A DNA stretch of 64,000 nt from Raffaelea ambrosiae (taxonomy: Eukaryota; Ascomycota; Sordariomycetes; Ophiostomatales; Ophiostomataceae). Of the stretch, positions 56,386 through 64,000 are shown piece after piece (within the stretch, counting starts at the first letter, position 1; the number at the start of each line of letters is the position of its first letter). The position numbers and the translations under genes were made by a program. Below the pieces are notes generated by a model. The model did not search any database, was not told the origin of the DNA, and saw nothing but the letters and a program-made list of their open reading frames with translations. The DNA lies in contig PCDI01000006.1 in assembly GCA_002778195.1 (NCBI GenBank), positions 1,245,950-1,309,949 of the forward strand, written 5' to 3'.

Positions 56386-57898
56386 ATGGCCCAACCACCA
56401 GAGTCCCTGACCAGCTTGGCGGCCACCATTGCCGAGACGGCCCAAGCGATCACAGCCTACTTGGAGAAAAACAAGCTCCCTGGGCCGTCGTTTGACGAGG
56501 ATGGCCTGCGCGACTATCCCAAAGACCCCGAGGTCTTTTTGCCCCGCCTGAAGCTGCTGTCGGCCTTGACCGACATGCTGCACCTGGCTCTCGGGCCCCA
56601 CGATGTCGCCTTTGTGCAGCCCCTTCTGGTGCGAGATGTGTTGTCCCCCCCCGGGTCGTATTCGTGCACGGCGCATGACTAACAGCCGGCGGCGCCGACG
56701 CCGACGCCGACCCGGCAACAGGCCAACCACGACACCATGATCCTGGACATTCTCAACCAGTTCGACTTCTTCGCCGCCGTGCCGCTGGGCGGCGCCGCCA
56801 CGTATGCCGAGGTGGCGCGCGCCGTGCACCTGCCCGAGTCCCTTGTGCGCCGCGTGCTGCGCCACGCCCTCACCATGCACTTCTTTGCCGAGCGCCCCGT
56901 GGGCTCGGGCCGGATCGTGCACACGGCCGCGTCCGCGATCCTGGCCCGGACGCCGAGCCTCCGCAGCTGCGTGTCGCACCACCTGGAGGAATGCCGGCCG
57001 GCGACGGTGCAGGTGCCGGCGTCGCTGAAGCAGTTCGCGGCGGGCCGCGACGCGCCCAGCGAGCAGACGCTGCAGGCGGGGTTCGCGCTGGCGGACCTGG
57101 ACCGCGTGGGCCGGCCCATGGACTACTGGGAGTGGGTGGCGCGCGAGGCGGAGGGCCAGCCGGACGCCCGCTACCGGGCCAATCGGTTCGCGCAGGTCAT
57201 GGAGACGGCCGCGTCGGCGTCCAGCATCAGCCCGATGCACGTGCTGCGCGAGGGGCTGGACTGGGCGAGTCTGGGCGGGGGCACCGTGGTCGATGTACGT
57301 TTGTCTTTTCTTCTTTTCTTCTTTTCTTCTTTTCTTCTTTTCTTCTTTTTTCTCTCGTGCATCTAACGGTGTCTAGGTTGGAGGATCGACCGGCCACGAC
57401 GCCACGCAGCTGGCCCAGGTTTTCCCGCATCTGCAGTTCGTGGTCCAGGACCAGCCCGCGCTCGAGGCGCGCTTCCAGGCCACGCTGCCCGCCGCCCTGC
57501 GCGGCCGCGTGGTCTTCCAGCCGCACGACTTCTTCACGCCGCAGACCCGGCCGGCCGACGTGTTCATCCTCAAGACGATCCTGCACGACTGGCCCGACCA
57601 GGACGCCCAGACGATCCTCGCGAATCTGCTGCCGGGCCTGCAGCACCCCGGCAGCCGCATCCTCCTGTGCGAATCCGTCGCGCCGCCCCCCGCCGTCGCG
57701 ACCACGGCCCCGTGGCAGGCCCAGCGGATCATGTCGGCGGCCGACCTGCAGATGCTGGCCCTCTTCAACAGCCGCGAGCGGACGCTGGAGGACTGGAAAC
57801 GGCTGTTGGCGCGGGTGGACGAGCGGCTCGAGGTACGCCATGTGGCCAGCTTCCCGGGTGCGCTGTGGAGTGCCATCGAGGTCGCCCTGCGCGAGTAG
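56386..57898 (+). CDS. SAM-dependent O-methyltransferase (class II, PF00891 type)
   Basis: Methylates a hydroxyl group of a small aromatic or polyketide substrate using S-adenosylmethionine. Three exons: 56386-56628, 56686-57294 and 57377-57898, 457 residues. Intron 1 (57 bp, GTGCGA to CTAACAG) has its branch-like CTAAC unusually close to the acceptor; an in-frame alternative acceptor lies 36 bp downstream (CAACAG). Intron 2 (82 bp, GTACGT to GTCTAG, with CTAAC) is phase 0 and joins V-V-D284 to V-G-G-S-T-G-H, the SAM-binding motif I. The N-terminal dimerisation domain has L-D-I-L-N-Q-F-D-F-F-A-A-V-P and a winged helix (L-P-E-S-L-V-R-R-V-L-R-H-A). The catalytic base is His354 in I-L-H-D-W-P-D. 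No damage is seen. Confidence 0.92.
57303..57351 (+). repeat. 8-bp pyrimidine microsatellite inside an intron
   Basis: About five units of CTTTTCTT fill much of intron 2 of the O-methyltransferase gene. Length variation here would change intron size but not the protein. Confidence 0.8.
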
Positions 57899-58594
57899 GA
57901 GCGGACGTGGATGCCACCCACGTACAGGCCCGGCTTGGTCTCGGTGGGGTGTGAGAGGCGCTTCTACCCGTCGTAGAGGCCCACCCGTTGTGGTATGGCC
58001 AGTCTAGTCTCTTTCTTAGATCGCAGTGATTTAGTCTCGGGCCGGTTCGTTCCAACAGTGGGCCATGCCCATCTCTGCTATCCTCGCTGTTCGGAAGGAA
58101 ACAACCGGACTCTACCAAAGCTGTTATCATGCGAGTTCACCGAGAAAAACAAACAGCATCTACTTATGCACAAAATGATCCCTCAGCAGTGAAGAGATGC
58201 CTCAGCGGTGTTTACGTGCACAAGTTGAACCCAAGCCGTTGTCGTATTGCCTATCGCGTAGTGGGGTTGAGTGAATCCCTTACACCCGCATCTTGACTGC
58301 GGAGGCCGACCAAAACGAGATAGTGTCACCAGTTATTGCCCCAAACAAGGCTACATTGCAAATCCTGGAGGGTGTTCGACCAACGATTCCGCATACATCT
58401 ACCACTGGACGGGTTTCAGCCCGGAGTCAGTAGGGCTTAAGTACCCCCCAACCGCATCCTTCTTTGTTGAGAGAGATGCCTATTTCCGTAGTGTATGGCC
58501 AACGAACTCAACCCAGTCTTGCTTTCCGTGTTCTTGTCACCATCACGTGATCACCACTTCGTGACCGGCACAGCGTGCGACCACCAAGTTCCAC

Positions 58595-58782
58595 ATGGCC
58601 CCATCCCCCTTTCCCCTCCGCAAGATTGGCGACTCGTTCGTCTCCGGCCTCGGCCTCGGCTGCATGGGCATGAGCTCTGCCGACTCGTCGTTTGGCGGTC
58701 CCTGCAGGTGCTCACCCGCGCCGCCGACCTCGGCATCACCTTCTGGGACACCAGCGACCCGAGCGAGTTCACGAAGCAGTAG
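58595..58782 (+). pseudogene. Aldo-keto reductase N-terminal remnant
   Basis: Begins M-A-P-S-P-F-P-L-R-K-I-G-D and then V-S-G-L-G-L-G-C-M-G-M-S, the N-terminal strand of AKR enzymes of the YakC / potassium-channel-beta type. After S-S-F-G-G the reading frame changes, and the next frame continues with S-L-Q-V-L-T-R-A-A-D-L-G-I-T-F-W-D-T-S-D, the second conserved block, before a stop at 58782. The catalytic Asp/Tyr/Lys/His region is absent. A small deletion around 58698-58712 and loss of the remaining 270 or so codons explain the structure. It lies between the O-methyltransferase and carrier genes and marks an oxidoreductase lost from the cluster. Confidence 0.8.
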
Positions 58783-59006
58783 CGGCGATAGGAGGGACAG
58801 GAACACCGCAAAAAAGATTCTTTGTACCACCGATGTCTATGTACGCAGCCGGTACGGAGTATGAAAGAACAGAGACAAACAATCTGTGCAAAACGTATGC
58901 AAGCCATAACACGAACGACATCCCCATGCTCCTAGTCCCAGTATTGGGAGGCAAATACTCTCTCCCCCGTCCCGTTATTTCCTAGTCTCCTCGTGACAGC
59001 CTATAC

Positions 59007-60479
59007 CTATGCACCCGTTCGCTTTTCGATGCTGGGACCGGTTAGTGCGCGCTGTGATGTGACGGGGGAGGCGTCGAAAAAAAAACGTACATGTCCAAGA
59101 AGAGCTTCCAGAGAATGGAAAAGAGGAGCCCCTGCAGACCGTTGCAGAGAATGCGGGTCTTGAGGCCGCGGCCGAACAGACCCAGGATGCCGTCGGCGCG
59201 AACGACCTGCTTGGCGGCGTCGACTGAGGGGCGTGAGCAGAGGCAACAGCACAACACGAGATTGGGGCATGCACGTACGATAGGAGATCTGGGTGTCGTT
59301 GACCTGGCGGTAGGTCTTGACCACGCGCAGCGAGTTGGACACCGAGTCCGACACGACGGAGGCGGCAAATCCGATCAGGGCCAGACGCAGCAGCCAGATG
59401 GCCAGCGGGTGCTTGGCCGGCTCGGGGATGGCCTCGGTGAGGAAGTTATACTGACAGGTGGTGAGCAGAGCGCAGAAGAAAAGAGAAAAGGAGCACGGAG
59501 ACGCACAGTGGCAAACCACGGATAGTGCCCGACAAAGGTGGCGGCCGCGGTGGCCAGGGCCCCCCACCAGAGACTGCCGACGCCGTTGGTCTTGATGCGC
59601 TGGCGCAGCAGGGCCGTGCCGCGCGCGCCCTGGGCCTGGAGGGTGGTCTTGAGCGTGTCGATGGGCGTGAGCAGGATGCGGAAGCCGGCGGCGCAGAGAG
59701 ACGCAAAGACGGTCTTGATCGGCGACGGCAGGTCTTTGAGGTAGGAGTTGGACTGGAGCAGCGCCAGGATGCCGGCATTGGCGGCCGTGTCGCCGAACCG
59801 GGACACGGGGCCTGGGGGGGTGGGGGTGTTAGACGGGGGACACACAAAACACAGATCACAAAACACACGCGGCGTGTTCCGCGCCCTGGTCTCGACAGAT
59901 GGACCAACCTTGGATCAGAGCGGCCCCCAGACCGTCGTAGTAGCGGCTGCCCCCCCCTTCGCGGTAGAGGATCTTGGTCGCCTCGGTGAAGGAGTGGCCG
60001 AAGCGGTACTGGTAGTTCATAATGGTCCGGAGTGGCTGGGGTCCGTTAGCAAGGAGGCGAGTCAGACCAAGAGGCACGTCCCGGGCCCTACCATCAACAG
60101 GAGAACCTGCAGCACCATGGCAGCCGCGCCGCTCACGCCGCTGCCCAGAGCCCGCTTGAGCGCATCCGTGAGATCGAACTAGACACGGTTAGCCACACGC
60201 AAAAAAAAGGTATACGGAGGCAGACTCGCAACCTACATCCACATCGCCTCCCGCATCGACCCAGCCCTTGATGAACACCGTCAGGAGCACGGCGGCCACC
60301 ACCAGCCACAGCGCCCGCCAGATGTACCAGCTCTTTGGTCGGCGACCGCCATCGGCCTTGTGGTCGGCTTCCTCGTCGTTGTCGCCGTCGTCATGGGGGA
60401 CTTCGTCGCGGAGCAGAGGCGTCTCCTCGTGGGGAGGCGGTGCCTGCCTCTCGGCGTCGGCGTCGACGGTCTGGGTCAT
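59007..60479 (-). CDS. Mitochondrial carrier family protein with seven exons
   Basis: SLC25-type transporter of an inner organelle membrane. Exons: 60479-60237, 60178-60092, 60035-59909, 59811-59507, 59450-59279, 59223-59091 and a 25-bp last exon 59031-59007. All junctions are in phase, total 363 residues. Introns are 58, 56, 97, 56, 55 and 59 bp; most show CTAAC-like branch sites. An N-terminal acidic segment (with E-T-P-L-L) is followed by a helix W-Y-I-W-R-A-L-W-L-V-V-A-A-V-L-L. Carrier signatures: P-L-R-T-I-M-N (degenerate), P-I-D-T-L-K in the second repeat, and S-N-S-L-R-V-V-K in the third where Pro is replaced. The closely similar fungal family reads G-x-x-x-R-F-G-D-T-A-A-N, as here. 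The substrate is unknown. If the last intron is not spliced the C-terminus would differ by about 15 residues. Confidence 0.88.
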
Positions 60480-61336
60480 GGTCGCGTCTGGTGCAAGCTG
60501 GGGGGGGTATGGAGGGGCTGGGTGTGTGTGTGTGTGTGCGTGTGTGCGAGGGCGATAAGGATTCCCCGAGAAAGCGGAAATCCGCTGTATTACTATGTAT
60601 TTGAATCCACGCCGCCGATTTGTCATCCCCGCCGATCCACGTCCCCACTACTGGCCTTAGTGCATCGCGCACCGAGATGGCGTGCTTGCGGCACCTCCCG
60701 CGTCCGTTATTGGGCAACGGGCTTCAGGGCCGCCTGGGTGTTATTGATGGAGCCACACGATGAAGAGAGTTGTGGATTCTCGTTGTTTGGGGAAAACTAA
60801 ACTGTCTGGCAATATGAACTTGTGTATTGTCTGTTCGTGCTTTTGAGGCCAAGACGCAGAAGAAGAGATGAAGAAAAAAGAAAGAAAAAGAAAAAAGAAA
60901 AGAAAGAAGAAAGAGGAGGGAAAAAAAGACTGATCCACTCCCTACGGAAAACTTCGAAGCGCACGATATACTGCGTTCTCCCAGTGCAAGACACGCAGAT
61001 AAGCATAGTCTATGGGACTTTCCAGTCAGATACGAGAGCAGCTGCCCTCTTTCTACGGACGCACGAGGAAGGGGGACCCATGAACGGGTGCGGATGGGCA
61101 CAACTCGGCGGGAAGCCATGCTTGTCCCAGCTTGGCAGTCTGTAACGCACAATGTTGCAAGGCGCGACAGATTTCTAGGGCGGACAACTTGGTCGACACA
61201 AAAAATTGTGATCCATTGATTGGCCTATTTTGCGTTTCCCCGGGCTTGCCATATTCCGCGATTGGTGCCTCCCTAGGAACACCACAGTCCACCAGCCACG
61301 CCATGCAACCCCTATTCGCCGACCACCCCCCTCGGG
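60480..61336. other. Intergenic region with GT and purine tracts
   Basis: No supported gene. A G-run and (GT)n repeat lie at about 60501-60547 in the leader of the carrier gene. A polypurine tract of about 75 bp (mainly A with G) lies at 60857-60931 on the plus strand. The rest is the 3' flank of the dehydrogenase gene. Confidence 0.6.
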
Positions 61337-62473
61337 CTAGTCCTCCGATGTCACCACACACTTGAGCAGATCAGGCGGCCGCGAGACCACCAGTTCCAGA
61401 GCGTCGCGGACCTTGCTCAGGGGAAACGTGTGCGTGATCATGGACTGCACGTCGACGATGCCGGCGGCGATGAGGTTGATGGCCGGCTGGAACGTGTTGG
61501 TGTACCGCCACACGCCCACGAGCTCAATCTCGCGCGCCAGAGCGACGCCCGTGTTGATCTGCTGCACCGGCGGGCCCATGCCGACCAGGACCACCTTGGC
61601 GCCCGCGGCCACCGCGTGCACGCACATGTTGAGGCACGACTCGACGCCCGTGCAGTCCAGCGCCAGGTCGGCCTCGGGGGCCACGTGCGCGGGCCAGCCG
61701 CCGGACGGCTGCCGCATGTCCTGGACCAGGCGCGCCGCAAAGGCGGACGACGACTCCTCGCCCCCCTCGCCTCCCCACAAGGGGATGCGGACGGTGTGGT
61801 CGGCCAGCGTCTGCGCCTTGGCAAACGCCAGCCGCGCGGCGTCCACGTCGACCATGGTGACAAAGCTGGCGCCGGCGATCTTGGCCACGCGCGCGCACAG
61901 CAGGCCGATGGCGCCGGCGCCGGCGATGAAGACGGTCTGGCCGGCCTGGAGGCGGCCCTTGTGCACGACGGCGTGCAGGGCGACGCTCAGCGGCTCGACC
62001 ACGGCGCCCTCGCGGTAGCTGATGCGGTCGGGCAGCGGGAAGCACAGGTAGGCCGGGTGGTTCCAGCGGGTCTGCAGGGCGCCCTGGGCGGGCGGGCGGG
62101 CGCTGGCGGAGCCGTTGAAGCGCATGTGCGGGCAGAGGTTGTAGCGGCCGGTGAGGCAGGGCCGGCACTGGCGGCAGGCGAGCTGGGGCTCGACGGCGAC
62201 GCGGTCGCCCACGCGGAGGGTGGTGACGTCGGCGCCGACGGCCACGACCTCGCCGGCGGCCTCGTGGCCGAGCACGAGCGGGTCGCGGACGGTGTAGATG
62301 CCGTTGCGGCCGTTCTGGTAGTAGTGCATGTCGGTGCCGCAGAGGCCGGTGGCGCGCGGCCGGATCTGCACCTCGTGGGGCTGGAGCGCGGGGGTGGGCA
62401 CGGCCTCGAGCCGGAGGTCGCGGGCGCCGTAGAGCACGGCCGCCGTGTGTGTTGGGGCTGGCAAGGGGCCCAT
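61337..62473 (-). CDS. Zinc-dependent medium-chain dehydrogenase (polyol/sorbitol dehydrogenase type)
   Basis: NAD(P)-dependent oxidation of a secondary alcohol, most similar in motifs to sorbitol, xylitol and L-arabinitol dehydrogenases. The start is set at the ATG at 62473 (M-G-P-L-P-A-P-T-H-T), giving 378 residues; the frame upstream is open but lacks family similarity. Catalytic zinc ligands: C45 (G-L-C-G-T-D-M-H), H70 and E71 (G-H-E-A-A-G), E160 (V-V-E-P-L-S-V). Structural zinc: C100, C103, C106 and C114. Rossmann GAGAIG at 185-190; D214-like acidic residue after it (M-V-D-V-D) suggests NAD preference. A Gly/Glu/Ser-rich loop near 235 is longer than usual. Single exon, undamaged. It could serve primary metabolism or a reduction/oxidation step in the cluster. 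Confidence 0.92.
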   Translation of the reverse strand: MGPLPAPTHTAAVLYGARDLRLEAVPTPALQPHEVQIRPRATGLCGTDMHYYQNGRNGIYTVRDPLVLGHEAAGEVVAVGADVTTLRVGDRVAVEPQLACRQCRPCLTGRYNLCPHMRFNGSASARPPAQGALQTRWNHPAYLCFPLPDRISYREGAVVEPLSVALHAVVHKGRLQAGQTVFIAGAGAIGLLCARVAKIAGASFVTMVDVDAARLAFAKAQTLADHTVRIPLWGGEGGEESSSAFAARLVQDMRQPSGGWPAHVAPEADLALDCTGVESCLNMCVHAVAAGAKVVLVGMGPPVQQINTGVALAREIELVGVWRYTNTFQPAINLIAAGIVDVQSMITHTFPLSKVRDALELVVSRPPDLLKCVVTSED

Positions 62474-63012
62474 GGGTGGCGAGACAAGCGGGTGCAGGAA
62501 CGACAAGAGAAGCCAATGGATGAAACGAGTGAGAAGCGGGAACAAGTACAAGAGAACTGCCCATGGATGAAACGAGTGAAGAAAACAGACAATGAGTGTG
62601 TGTATTTGTGCCTTCCCATGCCGCGCGGGGACAGCTTGTCGCTATGCCTGTTTCTGGCAAGCTGCCCTACGCACAGAAGAGACGCCGCATACGAATGGCG
62701 CATCTAGCTTCCGTTTCCGTGGTCGATGTCGGGCTGTAGCAGGACGGCACTGACAAGCTGTGTTCCTATATTGGTCTAGTGGGTCTAGTGGACGTGCGGT
62801 TATATGGAACCCAGGTTCCACCGTCCACGGTTATCTGGGACAGGCAAGAAGCACTAAAGGCACTGGCTATGTCTTGGCCGTATTGTCGTGGCTGTCTTGG
62901 CAAAGCCCGGTTTCCACGAGTCCAATTGTATGCAGACCAGGAAAAAAAATATATACATTCTCGATTGCCTTTGTATGTCTGCTGCGTCGCCATGGATTCC
63001 ACACAAACGGAT
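62474..63012. other. Intergenic region between dehydrogenase and monooxygenase genes
   Basis: No supported gene. It holds the 5' flank of the dehydrogenase gene and the 3' flank of the monooxygenase gene; a short A-rich run followed by TATATA lies at about 62941-62956. Confidence 0.5.
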
Positions 63013-64000
63013 CTATTTCCATGCCCACATGTGCACACTGGGCAGGAGGGAGTGCCGCATAGCCAGCCACGACCCCTGGGCCAAGACGGCCACGGCACCC
63101 GTGCACAGGGCCGCCTTGGTCCAGGGCGCCATGGGCAGGCGGCCGGAGCCGCCGAGCCGGTCAAAGTCCTCCCAGACGGGCCAGTAGAGGTCCCACCAGA
63201 ACTTCCAGGTGGGGTCGTGGTAGTTGGTGGTGTTGCGGCCGTGGGCGTCGAGGTTCCAGTTGGAGCAGCCGGCGCCCCAGACCATGTTCTGGAGGCGCGC
63301 CTGGACGTGGTTGGCGTTGCAGGTCTCGGCGCTCTGCTTGACGTCGAGCACGGCAAAGGCGCCCTGCAGCAGCGGCCGCACGAGCGTCTTGACGATGAAG
63401 GCGGCCTGCGTCTCGTTGGTGAAGATGACCGAGTTGTGCGCCGGGAAGGCGTTGGGCCCGAAGACGATGCCAAAGTTGGGGAAGCCGTGCACAAAGGTGG
63501 CCTTGTACGCCTGCGCGCCGCGCGTGTCCTGCCAGTGCTCGTCGAGCGTCTGGCCGCCGGCGCCGACGAGCCGCAGCGGCGACAGGAACGCCTGGATCTG
63601 GAAGCCGGTGCACAGCACGACGGCGTCGACGGCGATGTTGTCGCGCTGGTCGGTGGCCAGCCCGGTGGGCGTGAAGCGCGCGATGCGCTCCGTCGTCAGC
63701 TCGACGTTGGGCCGGTGCAGCGCGGCCAGGTAGCCCGGGTCGAAGATGCGGCGCTTGCAGCCGAGCGGGAAGGCGGGCGTGAGCAGGGCCAGGTAGCGCG
63801 CGGGCGCGTGGTCGCGCATGTACGTCTCGGCCACGCGCTGGGCGGCCTGGCGCTGCCGCTCCAGCGCCGGCGTGCCCGTCATGTAGAGCGTGTGCAGCGC
63901 GTCGGTCGCCTGCCACAGCCAGAAGCGGAACAGGCGGCCGTACAGCGGCACGTAGCGGAAGCACCACTTCTGGCACCGCGAAAACGCCGCGTTGGGCCGC
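63013..64000 (-). CDS. FAD-dependent monooxygenase (Baeyer-Villiger-like), C-terminal part
   Basis: Flavoprotein that inserts oxygen into ketones or hydroxylates small molecules using NADPH and O2. The frame is open from the right edge to the stop at 63013, so about 329 C-terminal residues are seen and the N-terminal FAD and NADPH Rossmann motifs lie outside. Visible family features: G-C-K-R-R-I-F-D-P-G-Y-L-A-A-L, then R-P-N-V-E-L; D-A-V-V-L-C-T-G-F (the ATG-type motif); F-P-N-F-G-I-V-F-G-P-N; N-W-N-L-D and W-D-L-Y-W-P-V-W at the end. A hydrophobic C-terminal segment (A-A-L-C-T-G-A-V-A-V-L) suggests a membrane tail. No stop or frameshift in the visible part. Confidence 0.88.
   Translation of the reverse strand, partial: RPNAAFSRCQKWCFRYVPLYGRLFRFWLWQATDALHTLYMTGTPALERQRQAAQRVAETYMRDHAPARYLALLTPAFPLGCKRRIFDPGYLAALHRPNVELTTERIARFTPTGLATDQRDNIAVDAVVLCTGFQIQAFLSPLRLVGAGGQTLDEHWQDTRGAQAYKATFVHGFPNFGIVFGPNAFPAHNSVIFTNETQAAFIVKTLVRPLLQGAFAVLDVKQSAETCNANHVQARLQNMVWGAGCSNWNLDAHGRNTTNYHDPTWKFWWDLYWPVWEDFDRLGGSGRLPMAPWTKAALCTGAVAVLAQGSWLAMRHSLLPSVHMWAWK

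Noticed and set aside
57373..57921. Minus frame of 182 codons opposite O-methyltransferase exon 3
   Set aside because: The plus exon carries VGGSTGH and HDWPD in frame with upstream exons; the minus frame has no features.
61430..62707. 425-codon plus frame opposite the dehydrogenase
   Set aside because: Low-complexity Gly/Ala/Asp/His translation antisense to a gene with all zinc ligands in place; a shadow of biased codon use.
1..64000. CRISPR arrays, bacterial operons or ribosome binding sites
   Set aside because: None seen; introns, RIP and gene families show a fungal nuclear genome where these are not expected.

Overview
The window looks like a piece of a filamentous ascomycete (Pezizomycotina) chromosome. 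Genes carry short introns of 55-97 nt with GTRNGT donors, CTAAC-type branch sites and YAG acceptors. Several families are typically fungal: HET domain, DHA2 MFS, BAHD/trichothecene-type acyltransferase, Baeyer-Villiger-like monooxygenase and DUF3435. About 33 kb of repeats carry the mark of repeat-induced point mutation (RIP): CpA/TpG is depleted, TpA is in excess, CpG is retained, and almost every in-frame stop is a TAG/TAA/TGA one transition away from Trp, Gln or Arg codons.

Layout. 1-3.03 kb is ordinary sequence with a HET-domain gene on the minus strand that seems frameshifted. 3.03-36.5 kb is a nested transposon block. In order it holds: a Tad1-like LINE (LINE-A) split by a small Copia element with a perfect GAAAT target duplication; a solo LTR of another family inside that Copia element; a decayed DUF3435 tyrosine recombinase (Starship 'captain' type) with two introns still recognisable; a decayed fungal protein-kinase-like gene on the opposite strand; a fairly young Gypsy chromovirus (Gypsy-1); a heavily mutated 5'-truncated Gypsy (Gypsy-2); a LINE reverse-transcriptase fragment (LINE-B); a full-length heavily mutated chromodomain Gypsy (Gypsy-3); and a LINE 3' end. 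36.5-46.1 kb is gene-poor and holds broken single-copy genes, most clearly a GT90/CAP10-like glycosyltransferase and a DUF3494 ice-binding-like protein, both stopped by RIP-type nonsense changes. It ends with another LINE 3' end in direct repeat with the one at 36 kb.

46.9-64 kb is GC-rich and looks functional. It encodes a 14-helix MFS exporter, a Fet4-like low-affinity metal permease, a BAHD acyltransferase, an O-methyltransferase, a broken aldo-keto reductase, a mitochondrial-carrier-family protein with seven exons, a zinc-dependent medium-chain (polyol-type) dehydrogenase and, running off the right edge, a flavin monooxygenase. Acyltransferase, O-methyltransferase, oxidoreductases, monooxygenase and exporter together look like the tailoring and export flank of a secondary-metabolite cluster. 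No scaffold enzyme (PKS, NRPS, terpene synthase) is visible; if one exists it probably lies beyond 64 kb. Family calls come from reading translated motifs by eye; no database search was run.
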